DNA of 58,306 nt from Alphaproteobacteria bacterium (GTDB lineage Bacteria > Pseudomonadota > Alphaproteobacteria > Rhizobiales > Hyphomicrobiaceae), in the NCBI GenBank assembly GCA_018830445.1, contig JAHJSN010000070.1:1-58306 (forward strand). The letters run 5' to 3'. Positions within the stretch are counted from its first letter, which is position 1. Each line of letters begins with the position of its first letter. The position numbers and the translations under genes were made by a program. Below, piece by piece: positions 36,320 to 46,700 of the stretch. The notes beneath the pieces were generated by a model that did not search any database, had not been told where the DNA came from, and was given only the letters and a program-made list of their open reading frames with translations.

Positions 36320-39300
36320 ATGGGCAGTAATCTCGATACCCGCATCCGTCATGTCACGGCTGTGCTGGGGCCGACCAATACCGGCAAGACGCACCTGGCG
36401 ATCGAGCGCATGCTCGACCATGAGACAGGTATGATCGGGCTGCCGCTGCGGCTGCTTGCGCGCGAGGTCTACGACAAGATCGGCAACCGGATCGGATTCG
36501 ACAAAGTCGCGCTGATTACCGGGGAAGAAAAAATCAAGCCGGAGAAGGCCCGCTTCTGGATTTCTACCGTCGAAGCGATGCCGCGCGACATCGACGTCGA
36601 TTTCCTGGCGATCGATGAAGTGCAGCTTGCCGCCGATCCGGAACGCGGTCACGTCTTCACCGACCGGCTGCTGCATGCGCGTGGGCGCCAGGAAACGTTT
36701 CTTCTGGGTGCGCAGACGATCCGGGACGTGGTCCAGGACATCATTCCCGGCGCCAACTTCATCTCGAGACCGAGGCTTTCGCGGTTGACGTACTCGGGCC
36801 AGAAAAAGATCACGCGGCTGCCGACGCGTTCAGCCGTGGTGGCGTTTTCGGCGAACGAAGTCTACGCCATCGCCGAGCTTATCCGGCGCCAGCGCGGCGG
36901 GGCGGCGGTCGTTCTCGGCGCACTCAGCCCAAGAACCAGAAACGCCCAGGTCGCACTTTATCAATCTGGCGACGTCGATTTTCTGGTCGCGACAGATGCG
37001 ATCGGCATGGGTCTCAACCTCGATGTCGATCATGTGGCCTTTTCCGCCGTGCGCAAGTTCGACGGACTCAATCATCGCAACCTGACGCCGGGGGAACTCG
37101 GCCAGATCGCCGGCCGAGCCGGACGCCATATGAACGATGGAACGTTCGGAGTCACCGGCTCGGCAGATCCATTCGATTCCGATCTCATCGAGCGGCTCGA
37201 AACGCATAATTTCGAGCCAATCCGCGTGTTGCAATGGCGTAACCGGAATCTCAGCTTCGCCTCACTCGATGCGCTGCATGAAAGCCTGCGCAAGCTTCCC
37301 AACGAACCGCGCCTTACCCGCGCGCGGACCGCCGACGACGTCGAAACGCTGGAGGCGCTGTGCCGCGATCAAGAGATCGTCGACATGGCGGGCAGCCCTG
37401 CGGCGGTCGAAAGGCTGTGGGAAATCTGCCAGGTGCCAGACTACCGCAAGATTTCGAGCGCCAGCCACGCCGAGATGATCGGTACGCTTTACAAATTCCT
37501 GATGAAGGACGGCTTCATTCCCGAAGACTGGTTCGCCAAGCAGGTGGCCTTCGCCGACCGTACCGATGGCGACATCGATACATTGGCGAACCGTATCGCG
37601 CATATCCGTACATGGACGTTCGTTTCGAACCGGCGCGACTGGTTGAAGGACCCCGAGCATTGGCAGATGAGGACGCGCGAAATCGAGGATGCGCTTTCAG
37701 ATGCGATGCATGAAAGGTTGACGCAGCGATTTGTCGATAAAAGAACGAGCGCCCTGATGAAGGGCATGCGGGACAAGGAAGAGCTTAGTGCTGAAATTGG
37801 CGAGGACGGTTCGGTGAGCGTCGAGGATCATTATGTCGGGCGGCTCAAGGGGTTCAGGTTTGCGCCCGAGACCCATTCGGAAAGTCTCGACGGGAAGGCG
37901 ACCCGTCATGCCGCCGCGCAGGTCTTGTCGCGTGAACTCTCGATGCGGGCCCGGCGCGTGGCCGCTGCCAAGCCGGAAGCCTTCAAGCTGACACGCAACG
38001 GAATGGTGCTGTGGAAGGATGAAGAGATCGGCCGGGTGGAAGCCGGCGAGGACCCGCTTCGCCCCAGCGTGACACTGCTTTGCGACGAGCACCTTTCGCA
38101 ACCCGACAAGGAAAAGGTGCAGGCGCGGCTTGACCGGTGGATCGAGGAAATCATTGCCGAGCGTCTGAAGCCGCTGAAGGATCTCTCGGCCGCCGAAGAC
38201 GTCTCGGGACTTTCGCGCGGTATCGCTTTCCAGCTCAAGGAGAACTTCGGCATCCTCAGTCGCGAGGCGGTTGCCGATGAAGTGAAGTCACTCGACCAGC
38301 CGTCACGCGCGCAGCTGCGCAAATACGGCGTGCGCTTCGGCGCATTCAATATCTATCTGCCGCTGCTGCTGAAGCCTGCGCCCGCCGAACTTGCCGCAAC
38401 CTTGTGGGTGCTGAAGCATGGCGCTGCGCACGGCCTCGATCTCAGTCAACTGCCGGAGCCGCCGCGTGCCGGTTTGACCTCGGTAGCCACCGATCCGGCG
38501 ACCCCCGAAGCCTATTACCGTGCCTTCGGTTTCCACCTGTGCGGACCACGCGCCGTTCGCCTCGACATACTGGAGCGGCTCGCCGACCTCATCCGGCCGC
38601 TTGTTGCGTGGCGGGCCAGGGAGGCGGGCGGCAAGGAGCCGCCAAAGGGCTCAACGGGCGATGGCGGGTTCACGGTCGTTCCGGATATGATGTCGATCCT
38701 GGGTTGCTCGCCGGCCGAGCTTGGCAATGTCCTGCAGGCGCTGGGCTTCCGGGTGGAACGCAAGCCCGCGCCGAAGCCGGAGGAGGTGGCGGTTGCCGAA
38801 ACCGAAGCCGAAGCCGAAGCCGAAGCCGAAACCGGTGTTGGCGAGATAAGCGAGGCGGTCGACGCGACAGTGGCGCAAGACAGCTCGGGCGAAGCCGTAG
38901 TGGCTGCTTTTGAAGCGGCGGCAGAGACAATCACCGCACAGTCGGCGCCGGCGGTCGACGAGCCGGCGGCGGCGGGCACGGTCGACGCACCCGGCGAAGT
39001 GGAGCCGGCGGCAGCGGGTAATGTTGGCGTAGGCGCTGAGACTACAGCGGCGGACCGGGAAGCGCCGCCACCGGAGGCGGGCAAAACAATCGCCACGGAG
39101 GCGGAAATCTCGACTGCGGCGGAGCAATCCGACGGCAGTGAAGCAGTCCAAGCCGGGGCTGCCGAAGATGCCGAAGAGGTGTTCATCGAAATCTGGAGGC
39201 CGCGCAAGCATCGTGGCGACGGGGAGCGGTCACAGCGCCGCGGCAGGAATCAAGGTCGGGGTCGCCGGGGGGGCGCGCAAGGGTCAACCGTGCCGGCCCA

Positions 39301-39643
39301 GGCAGTTCCGATTGCCGGCAGCGAGGCTGCAGCGGCTCCGACTTCAAGCGATGGTACAGACGTTGCCAATCGTCCGGATGATGGCCGGGGGAGGAGGCAT
39401 TCGGGACGGGATCGATCGAAGGGGGATCGAGGAAAGTTTGGCGGCGCGGGTGGCAAGGATCAGTCCTCCAGGCCGAACCGGCAGGGCAAAGGCGGCGGTA
39501 AACCCGGTGGTCCGGGGCGTTCCCGCAAGCCGGAAGTGCACTCGTCGGGCCCGCGCAAATCCGGTGGCATGGATCCAGATTCACCTTTTGCCGCTCTAAG
39601 TGCCTTGAAAGCGGCGATGGAACGTGGCGAGAATGACGGCTGA
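36320..39643 (+). CDS. Suv3-like superfamily 2 RNA helicase with low-complexity tail
   Basis: 1107-residue ATP-dependent helicase of the Suv3/SUPV3L1 type, an RNA helicase that in mitochondria works with RNA-degrading enzymes; the bacterial role is less clear. Walker A GPTNTGKT (17-24), Walker B with DEVQ (99-102), motif III LGAQT, and the helicase C half with FLVATDAIGMGLNLDV and QIAGRAGRH. A long helical Suv3-C region follows to about 815. From about 815 the protein is Glu/Ala-rich with hexamer-encoded EA repeats, then from about 960 Arg/Gly-rich (RRGRNQGRGRRGG, GKPGGPGRSRKP), which should bind RNA. First gene of the helicase - S4 - fdxA - carD order. Confidence 0.92.
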   Translation: MGSNLDTRIRHVTAVLGPTNTGKTHLAIERMLDHETGMIGLPLRLLAREVYDKIGNRIGFDKVALITGEEKIKPEKARFWISTVEAMPRDIDVDFLAIDEVQLAADPERGHVFTDRLLHARGRQETFLLGAQTIRDVVQDIIPGANFISRPRLSRLTYSGQKKITRLPTRSAVVAFSANEVYAIAELIRRQRGGAAVVLGALSPRTRNAQVALYQSGDVDFLVATDAIGMGLNLDVDHVAFSAVRKFDGLNHRNLTPGELGQIAGRAGRHMNDGTFGVTGSADPFDSDLIERLETHNFEPIRVLQWRNRNLSFASLDALHESLRKLPNEPRLTRARTADDVETLEALCRDQEIVDMAGSPAAVERLWEICQVPDYRKISSASHAEMIGTLYKFLMKDGFIPEDWFAKQVAFADRTDGDIDTLANRIAHIRTWTFVSNRRDWLKDPEHWQMRTREIEDALSDAMHERLTQRFVDKRTSALMKGMRDKEELSAEIGEDGSVSVEDHYVGRLKGFRFAPETHSESLDGKATRHAAAQVLSRELSMRARRVAAAKPEAFKLTRNGMVLWKDEEIGRVEAGEDPLRPSVTLLCDEHLSQPDKEKVQARLDRWIEEIIAERLKPLKDLSAAEDVSGLSRGIAFQLKENFGILSREAVADEVKSLDQPSRAQLRKYGVRFGAFNIYLPLLLKPAPAELAATLWVLKHGAAHGLDLSQLPEPPRAGLTSVATDPATPEAYYRAFGFHLCGPRAVRLDILERLADLIRPLVAWRAREAGGKEPPKGSTGDGGFTVVPDMMSILGCSPAELGNVLQALGFRVERKPAPKPEEVAVAETEAEAEAEAETGVGEISEAVDATVAQDSSGEAVVAAFEAAAETITAQSAPAVDEPAAAGTVDAPGEVEPAAAGNVGVGAETTAADREAPPPEAGKTIATEAEISTAAEQSDGSEAVQAGAAEDAEEVFIEIWRPRKHRGDGERSQRRGRNQGRGRRGGAQGSTVPAQAVPIAGSEAAAAPTSSDGTDVANRPDDGRGRRHSGRDRSKGDRGKFGGAGGKDQSSRPNRQGKGGGKPGGPGRSRKPEVHSSGPRKSGGMDPDSPFAALSALKAAMERGENDG
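38795..38830 (+). repeat. Hexamer microsatellite inside the helicase gene
   Basis: Six in-frame copies of GCCGAA (one with A for the first G) encode alternating Ala or Thr and Glu. In-frame length changes would only alter the disordered acidic tail. Confidence 0.8.
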
Positions 39644-39666
39644 GCCGATCTGACCAGGGGGCAGGA

Positions 39667-40143
39667 TTGCCCGATCCAGATGATGATGCGACGCCAATGG
39701 GCGAGGATGTTGCGCAACGTCCACCGGGCGGCGGTGCGCAGCGACTTGATAAATGGCTTTGGTATGCGCGGGTGGTAAAGACCCGCTCGCTGGCCGCCGC
39801 GCTGGTTACGCGGGGACGGGTGCGGGTTAACCGGGAGCGGATACAGAAGCCAAGTCAGACGGTCAAGCCAGGCGACGTCATCACAGCGTCAGTTAGTCGC
39901 GATATGCGTGTTTTGAAGGTTCTCCTACCCGGCACGCGCAGGGGCCCTGCCAGCGAGGCGCAGACACTTTATGAGGATCTTTCGCCGGTCAAAATCGCCG
40001 GGCCTTCTGCGGGGGGGGCTGTATCGGGGGATCAATCGAATACCAGCGGGCCGCCGGTGGGCGGTGTTTTCGACACCGGGAGCGGCCGACCGAGCAAGAA
40101 AGAGCGCCGCCAAATCGTCCGGCTCAAGGGGCAGGATCGCTGA
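39667..40143 (+). CDS. S4-domain RNA-binding protein (Hsp15-like)
   Basis: 158-residue protein with one S4 RNA-binding domain at about 24-80 (QRLDKWLWYARVVKTRSLAAALVTRGRVRVNRERI), similar to heat-shock protein Hsp15, which rescues free 50S subunits with attached nascent chains. The C-terminal half is low-complexity, Gly/Ser-rich, ending in the basic PSKKERRQIVRLKGQDR. The start is a TTG with AGGGG upstream; ATG 39697, ten residues in, is the alternative. 23 bases after the helicase gene, so probably co-transcribed. Confidence 0.85.
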   Translation: MPDPDDDATPMGEDVAQRPPGGGAQRLDKWLWYARVVKTRSLAAALVTRGRVRVNRERIQKPSQTVKPGDVITASVSRDMRVLKVLLPGTRRGPASEAQTLYEDLSPVKIAGPSAGGAVSGDQSNTSGPPVGGVFDTGSGRPSKKERRQIVRLKGQDR

Positions 40144-40369
40144 TACGGCTGGGATTGTCGTTTCGCCTTCCGCGATCAGGCGTATCGCGTCGAGATACCG
40201 ATGGGGGCTATCGGCGTCAGCCTCTTGCGCGTGCGGCCGGTTCTAGGCACATATGCTGCGAGCGCGATGAACAAAAACTTTTTGCTTGTGGCGCATGCTT
40301 GCGGATGTGGTTGCAAGCGAGAAATATCCGTGTCCGAGAGCCACGGGATAATCGAGAGCTGAAGAGCGA

Positions 40370-40708
40370 ATGACCTACATCGTCAATGACAATTGCATCA
40401 AGTGCAAGTTCACCGACTGCGTCGAAGTCTGCCCCGTGGACTGCTTCTACGAAGGTGAGAACATGCTCGTCATTCACCCTGACGAGTGCATCGATTGCGG
40501 TGTGTGCGAACCAGAATGCCCTGTCGATGCAATCAAACCGGACACAGAACCTGGTCTGGAGAAGTGGTTGGAGATCAACCGCGATTTTGCAGATAAATGG
40601 CCAAATATTACTCAGAAAAAACCGGCTCCCGAAGACGCTGACAAGTACCGGGAGGAAGAAGGAAAGTTTGAAAAGTACTTCTCCGAAAATCCCGGGGAGG
40701 GCGACTAG
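40370..40708 (+). CDS. fdxA: Seven-iron ferredoxin FdxA
   Basis: 112-residue 7Fe ferredoxin with one [3Fe-4S] and one [4Fe-4S] cluster. First binding set [17 protein letters not shown], second [15 protein letters not shown]. The long C-terminal part ([29 protein letters not shown]) is the extension seen in FdxA-type proteins. GAAGAGCGA precedes the ATG. A low-potential electron carrier; its partner enzyme cannot be told from this window. It precedes carD, as in related genomes. Confidence 0.95.
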   Translation: MTYIVNDNCIKCKFTDCVEVCPVDCFYEGENMLVIHPDECIDCGVCEPECPVDAIKPDTEPGLEKWLEINRDFADKWPNITQKKPAPEDADKYREEEGKFEKYFSENPGEGD

Positions 40709-41173
40709 GGTTCGATTCGTGGCAGTCGTATTTTTTCTATCCGACCCGGTGACTCAATTTGTGTTACCGGGCAACGCCGCTGGATAACCATGTAAATACA
40801 GCAATTGAAACACCTCTTCAATTTCCGTGAAGATTGTGTTATGTTAGCAACGAGTGGCGTAGCTGAACACTTGCAGAACTTCGGCGAACATATGGGGGTC
40901 CGACCGTCTCGTGAAGGCTGGAGCGGAACTTGAACCGGCGCTTGAGAGCGTACTCGCCCGAGGATTTGACTTCGGACAGCATAGCCATAGCTGAATAGGG
41001 TGCGACCTTTGCGGCTCCTCATTGGGAGGTGCATTGGAGCGCTTTTCGATTCCGTCGGGCGGTTCTTGCTGCCTGGCGGTTGTTTATGCGGCCAGTCACT
41101 CAAGCTGGCCGGTCTGACCCCGTCACTGTGATGGCGGTCAGTATTGTATGCGTGGGAAGAGGTGAGACTTCAG
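40709..41173. other. Intergenic region between fdxA and carD
   Basis: About 465 bases. An imperfect hairpin CCCGGTGA / TTACCGGG lies at about 40743-40771 (no T-run). The region at 40800-40860 is less GC-rich and may contain the carD promoter. The open frame on the other strand resembles nothing. Confidence 0.4.
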
Positions 41174-42568
41174 ATGGCTGCAAAGACCAAAAGCCCGGCT
41201 AAGGCCGGGTCCGCAAAAACCAAGGCCAGTACAACCAGAGCAAAGACCGCCATATCGGCTTCCACCAAGCGCAGCGCTCCGGTGAAGAAATCCGGTGCCG
41301 CTGGCAGGTCGACCGCCGGTGCATCCGAGGCCAAAGCTTCTTCCAAATCATCCGTTGCATCGAGGGGCAAGGCTGTCAAGGCGAAACCGGCCCCGGCGAC
41401 CGCGAAATCTACTGCGAAATCCACGGCAAAATCCACGGCAAAATCGGCCGCTTCCACGAAGTCGAAAAAGGCAGCTACCAACTTGAAAAAGTCTGTATCG
41501 AAGTCCGCTACCAAGGTTGTTGCTTCCAAGAAGTCCGCTGCTCCGGCCAAGGCTGCGAGTTCAGGCGCGACGAAACGCAAAACGGCAGCCGCCAAACCGG
41601 CGGCTAATTCTGCAAAGGGCAAGGCTGCTGCTGCGAAGGCGGCCAATAAGCCCGCTGCAGCCAAGGCGACGGCTGCCAAGACAGCGGCACCGAAGGCGGC
41701 AAAGGCCGCAGCCAAGCGGGCCGAGAAGCCAATTGCCGCAGCGAATTCCACGATGGCTCCGGCTACCAGCGCCAAGGCGACGCGCGGGACGGCGCGGAAG
41801 GCGAAGTCAACCAAGGCAGCAGCGGTGCCACTGGCTCCGTCGGCCCCGGCTGTCGTTGCGACCGGTGCGCAGGCACGGGCCGTTGCAGCCTCTATTGCCG
41901 AAGCGGCACAGCGCAAGATCAGTTCGCCAATCACGCCGGTGAAGTCGCAGAAGGCGGTCGCCGACAAGGCATCGATCAGCTTCGACGGGGCGGCCGACAA
42001 GAAGTCGGTCAGTCAACGTCACGGCTTCAAGACGAACGAGCATGTCGTCTATCCTGCGCATGGGGTCGGCCGTATTATCGGTATCGAGGAGCAGGAAATC
42101 GCCGGCATGGCGCTTGAGCTGTTCGTGATCAACTTCGAGAAGGAAAAGCTCACTTTGCGCGTGCCGACGGGCAAGCTCGAGTCGGTCGGCTTGCGCAAGC
42201 TTTCCGAAGACAAGACTGTCGCGAAAGCCCTCGACGTGCTGAAGGGACGCGCCCGCGTCAAGCGCACCATGTGGAGCCGCAGGGCGCAGGAGTATGATGC
42301 CAAAATCAACTCCGGTGACATCATCGCGCTCGCCGAAGTTGTGCGCGATCTCTACCGCTCGGAAGCCCAGCCGGAACAGTCGTATTCTGAACGGCAACTC
42401 TATGAAGCCGCGCTCGACCGGATGGCCCGCGAGGTTGCTGTTGTCTACAAGCTCGACGAGCGTGGCGCGATCCAGACGATCACCGACGTGCTGTCGAAGA
42501 GCGCTCGCACGCGCCGGGCCGCGGAAGATGCGGCCGAGAGCGACGGAGAGCCTTCCAAGGCGGCCTGA
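41174..42568 (+). CDS. carD: CarD-family regulator with histone H1-like N-terminal arm
   Basis: 464-residue protein. The C-terminal third is CarD/CdnL: the RNA polymerase-interacting domain (about 283-345; FKTNEHVVYPAHGVGRIIGIEEQEIAG ... LELFVINFEKEKLTLRVPTGK) and a helical DNA-contacting domain (to about 455; MWSRRAQEYDAKINSGDIIALAEVVRDLYR). CarD stabilises open promoter complexes at sigma-70-type promoters. The first 220 residues are almost pure Lys/Ala/Ser/Thr/Pro, like histone H1 tails, with TAKS tandem repeats. ATG 41174 follows GAGGTGAG; a ten-residue longer start at 41144 lacks this. Followed by a strong terminator. Confidence 0.9.
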   Translation: MAAKTKSPAKAGSAKTKASTTRAKTAISASTKRSAPVKKSGAAGRSTAGASEAKASSKSSVASRGKAVKAKPAPATAKSTAKSTAKSTAKSAASTKSKKAATNLKKSVSKSATKVVASKKSAAPAKAASSGATKRKTAAAKPAANSAKGKAAAAKAANKPAAAKATAAKTAAPKAAKAAAKRAEKPIAAANSTMAPATSAKATRGTARKAKSTKAAAVPLAPSAPAVVATGAQARAVAASIAEAAQRKISSPITPVKSQKAVADKASISFDGAADKKSVSQRHGFKTNEHVVYPAHGVGRIIGIEEQEIAGMALELFVINFEKEKLTLRVPTGKLESVGLRKLSEDKTVAKALDVLKGRARVKRTMWSRRAQEYDAKINSGDIIALAEVVRDLYRSEAQPEQSYSERQLYEAALDRMAREVAVVYKLDERGAIQTITDVLSKSARTRRAAEDAAESDGEPSKAA

Positions 42569-42621
42569 TCGGAACGAGCCGAGATCAAGCCATGCGGTTC
42601 AAGGTTGGCTGAACATTCCAG

Positions 42622-42654
42622 GCGCCGGGAGCGAGAGTTCCCGGCGCTTTGTTT
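42622..42654 (+). terminator. Rho-independent terminator after carD
   Basis: GCGCCGGGA (42622-42630) pairs with TCCCGGCGC (42639-42647), 9 bp with an 8-base loop, followed by TTTGTTT. It ends the carD transcript. Confidence 0.85.
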
Positions 42655-42705
42655 GGTGTGGTGCAGCATGTTCGAAATGGCTCGCGAGTTTGAGGCTGCA
42701 CTGGG

Positions 42706-43671
42706 TCAATCCGCCCATTCAATCTGATCCAGGTTTTGGACCTCGATCATTGGGCCGGCGCGTTCTTCGATCCAACCCCTGGCTCGAATCCGTGTGCCGG
42801 CCGGCAAGCGACTTTTCAGATCGAAGGCTGCCGCGATCGACGGGGCCTTTGCGCCTTGGCGTTGCTGGTTTTTTGGTCCCTTGGATTGTTCGGCCGTTCC
42901 GCGTTGCTGTTTGAGAAGCCGTCCGGGAACGAAGATGGTGACGTCATCGCGCCAGTTCGTGCCGAAGTTGAAATAGATCCCCTTGCGGGATTTCGATCTG
43001 CGACGCAGACGGCCTTCAACGATTGCAAAGTGCCCGGTCAGTGCCGCCACTTCGCTGGCATTGGTTGCGTCAAGGACGGTGAAGACGCCTGTTGCCCAAT
43101 GGCCGACTCCTCGGCGGCGGGCCTCGTTCTCGAGCCGCAGCAATTCCTTGTGGCCGCAAGCGCCGGCTGCGTCGAGGCTGACGCGGGCGTGTCCCCCGGA
43201 TACGAGTGCGCCTTGCAGCCAAACGAGTTCATCACCTATCCGGACGGCGGCAGTACCGCGGAGCCGGCCGTATCGATCGGCAGTCTTGGCGGCGGTCTCG
43301 CCGGGAGCGGCAAGCGTGACGGCGCGACCGACGACCAGATCGTGCAATGCGCGGCGGCCGGCGGCGTCATCGAGGCTTGCTGAAATAAGGCCGAGATTGA
43401 TTTCGCGACCATCGGCCAGCATTAGATTTTCTGCGTCGCTGACGGCGCTGACGGGGCTGGTGGGACTGCCCTTCAATCCGCATTGGCCTGGCGGCGATGG
43501 GTAGCTCCCGGGTCTGTCGGCGGCGGCAGCCGATGCGGCAGTGGCTGCCTGCGCGAATAGGAATAGCACGGCAATGGTACTGGCGGTGCAGATAGGAGGA
43601 ACAAGGGCAGCGGTCGAGCCGTCGCCCGGTTGGCGGGTCAATGGCCGCCTAGCTCCACTGCGCCGAAGCAT
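42706..43671 (-). CDS. SNase-fold (thermonuclease-like) exported protein
   Basis: 321 residues with a hydrophobic export segment (about 30-52) and an SNase-like OB-fold (about 80-210): INLGLISAS, VVGRAVTLAAPGET, KTADRYGRLRGTAAV, WLQGALVSGGHARV and LLRLENEARRRGVGHW. The arginine in RYGR aligns with Arg87 of staphylococcal nuclease, but the Asp/Glu calcium and catalytic segment (the usual DTPE) is not seen, so nuclease activity is doubtful. The C-terminal part (YFNFGTNWRDDVTIFVPG ... RIRARGWIEERAGPMIEV) looks like a second OB-type domain. ATG 43671 has AGG at a good distance; a longer frame to 43722 is less likely. Lies 82 bases after the RTX gene. Confidence 0.72.
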   Translation of the reverse strand: MLRRSGARRPLTRQPGDGSTAALVPPICTASTIAVLFLFAQAATAASAAAADRPGSYPSPPGQCGLKGSPTSPVSAVSDAENLMLADGREINLGLISASLDDAAGRRALHDLVVGRAVTLAAPGETAAKTADRYGRLRGTAAVRIGDELVWLQGALVSGGHARVSLDAAGACGHKELLRLENEARRRGVGHWATGVFTVLDATNASEVAALTGHFAIVEGRLRRRSKSRKGIYFNFGTNWRDDVTIFVPGRLLKQQRGTAEQSKGPKNQQRQGAKAPSIAAAFDLKSRLPAGTRIRARGWIEERAGPMIEVQNLDQIEWAD

Positions 43672-43691
43672 AAATACCTGCCTGCAGGGTT

Positions 43692-43731
43692 TGAACGCGG
43701 ATGACGCACCGCCGCTGGTCATCCGCGTTCA
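43692..43731 (-). terminator. 14-bp perfect hairpin between the RTX and SNase-like genes
   Basis: TGAACGCGGATGAC (43692-43705) pairs with GTCATCCGCGTTCA (43718-43731), a perfect 14-bp stem with a 12-base loop. No T-run follows on either strand. It lies after the RTX stop and before the SNase-like start on the same strand and may end most RTX transcripts or protect their 3' end. Confidence 0.55.
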
Positions 43732-43753
43732 TACGCCTGAGCTGCCTCAGCGG

Positions 43754-46700
43754 TCAGGCGTATACAAAATCATTCGCGTGCAGATCGGCAAGTGCCACTC
43801 CGAGTAAGTGAACACTGTTGTCGATATCGAATGTGATCAGTGTACTTCCATCTTCTTCTATTGCAAGTGCCGTTACTTCGGCCAGGCTCGTCAGCCCCAG
43901 CGCGGATACGTCAAGCTTGTCGTAGCCCGACACGCCCCATTCGAAATCGAATATCGTGTCGTGGCCGCCGCCGGTGGCGAGGATGAAGGTGTCTGAACCC
44001 TGGTCGCCAATGAGGATGTCGTCACCGGCACCGCCGTCGATGAGGTCGGTTCCCGTGCCGCCGCTCAACGTATCGTCCCCGAGCCCTCCTGAAAGGATGT
44101 CGTTGCCGGCATCGCCATGGAGGAGATCGGCGCCTTCACCGCCATCGAGGGTATCGTATCCGCCGCCGCCGGACAGGAAGTCGTTGCCGTTGCCGCCGTT
44201 GATGGAGTCGTCGCCGGATTCGCCCTGCAAGAGGTCGTCGCCGTCGCCACCGTCGATGGTGTCGTTGCCGTCGCCACCATAGGCATCGTCATTGCCTGCG
44301 CCTCCGACAAGGGTGTCGCCGCTCTTGCCGCCAAACAGGATATCGGCTCCGTCATCGCCGAACAGGACGTCCACCCCGGAGCCGCCATCGAGAAGATCGT
44401 TGCCGGCGTTGCCATAGAGGGCGTCGCCATTGTTGCCGCCAATCAATGTGTCGTGACCATTGCCGCCGTGAAGGACATCGTTGCTGTCGCCGCCTTCCAG
44501 GGTGTCCTGGCCGTCACCGCCGAAGATTTCGTCGCTGCCGCCGAGGCCCAGGATGTGATCCCAGCCGGCCGTCCCCATGATCGTATTGTTCAATTCCGTG
44601 CCGGTGATCGCGTTGACGCCATTGATGACGATGTCAACGGTGGCGCTGGCGCTTTCGTCGGTTCCATCCGTTGCGGTGTAGGTGAAGGATGCCGTTCCGG
44701 TATAGCCCGCGAGCGGAGTGAAGGTGACGGTGCCGTCCGTGTTGAGGGTGACGGTACCGTTCGTGGCGCCGGCGACGGATGCAATGGCGAGGCTGCCGCC
44801 ATCGGGATCGTTGTCGTTGCCGAGGAGATTGGATGCGAGGAAAGTAAAAGGCGCATCTTCGGCGATGTCGACGGGACCGTCGGCGACCGCGACAGGCGCT
44901 GCGTTTGCCGGACCGACGAGCAAGGAAACGCTCGCGGTCGATGTGGCGCCGGAGGGATCGGACGCGGTGTAGGTGAAGGTGACGATGTCCTCGGTGCCGG
45001 CGGGAACGACGATGTTGATATCGCCGTTGGCAAGCAATGTCGCTGTGCCGAGGGATGGCGTGCCGATGGCGGTGATGGTCATGGTGTCGCCGTCAAGGTC
45101 GCGGTCGTTGTCGAGGAGGATGCCCGCGGGAACTAGGATGTCGTCGCCGTAGACGGTGAGGCCGCTGTCGGCGACGGCCTGCGGAGCTGCGTTCGAGGAT
45201 ATGCCGGCGAGCGCGGCAAGCGCGTCGATCCCGGCGCGAGCGAGGGCCGGGTCCTGGTCGAAGACGATTTCGTCAATCCCTGCGCCGATCAATGTCGTGG
45301 AGAAGTAGTCCTCGACAGTAATGTCGCTGCCGTCGGCGAGGAGGACATGCAGATCATCGGCGTTCATAGCGTGGCGCAGGATGGTGACGTCCGACTGGGT
45401 CAGGCCGGGCAGGTAGAGGCGGTCTATGTCCGTTGCCGGGCCGGTGTCGCGGATCACGTCGTTACCGTCTCCGGCAGAATAGACGAAGGTGTCGCTGCCG
45501 CTGCCGCCGTCGAGGGTGTCGTTGCCGGCTCCGCCCCTCAGCGTGTCGTCGCCGCCGGCACCATTCAAGGTGTTGGCCGCGTCGGTGCCGGCAAGGGTGT
45601 TGTCGAGTGCGTTGCCGGTGCCGGAAATCGCGCCGCCGGCGAGGCTAAGGCTCTCAACGTTGGCGGTCAAAGTGAAGTCGATGAAGGCGGTGACGCGATC
45701 CTGACCGCCAGCTGCCGCCTCGATGACGACGTCGCCTGCGTTGTCGACGACATAGCCATCGTCGCCGCTGCCTCCGTCAAGCGTGTCGCTACCGGTGCCG
45801 CCGTCGAGCAAGTCGTTGCCGTCGCCGCCGGTCAGCTGATCGTTGCCGCCGCCGCCCAGGATATCGTGATCGTCGGCGGTGGCCGCAATGATGATGTCAT
45901 CGCCTGCGGTGCCGGAGGCGATCTGCGGGTCGGTGCCGCCGGTTTCATCATTGTGGTTGGGGTTCGAAGTGGGGGCCTGCGGGCGCGGATCGAGAGGAGC
46001 GAACATTGTGCCGCCATTGGTCATCAAGTTCACGGCCGCGTCGAAGTTCGGGTAGGTCGTCGCACCGGCTCCGTTAGAGAGGGTAATGTTGGTCCCTTCA
46101 CCTGGGTCGTGGAACTCAATGCCGAGGTCGCCGACTTGGAAATCGGTTATTCGGATCGTGGTTTCATCATCAAGAATCACGAGATGGGTTTGGGTGAAGA
46201 GCACTTGGCCGTTCTCACCCAGGATGGGGACTTCCTCGGTTTCACCCTGATAGAGATTGATGATCAGGTCGTCGCCGTCGAGCCAGTATTCAATCGAGCC
46301 GGCGAAATCGATGACGCCTTCGGTGAAATTGTTGCCGAAAAAAAAGTCGTCTTCAAGCCGCCACTCGAAACTGAGCACGTAACCGTTGTCGTGAAGGTCT
46401 GCGTATGTGCCCATCGCTCCGAGCAGGGGGAGGAGGTCAGAACCTTCGAACTCGCCGACGCCCTGGCCGCCGGTAAAGAAGTCGTAGGCGACGAACAACC
46501 GGTCGTCGGACTCTGCGTCATCGATGATGAATTCGACGTTGCCGATGGCATCCTGGGTCGCGGTGAGACTGGAGAGGATGAAAGTGTCGGCGCCAGTGCC
46601 GCCGATGGCGAGGGTCTGGCCACCTGTAGAGACGATCGTGTCGTCGCCTGCGCCGCCTTCGAGGCGGGCGGTGTGTCCGTCAGCGGTGGTCCCGGAGCCG

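Noticed and set aside
36022-36330. Short gene upstream of the helicase
   Set aside because: No ribosome-binding site, overlaps the helicase start and has no protein-like composition.
40743-40771. Hairpin after fdxA as a terminator
   Set aside because: The stem is imperfect and no T-run follows on the plus strand.
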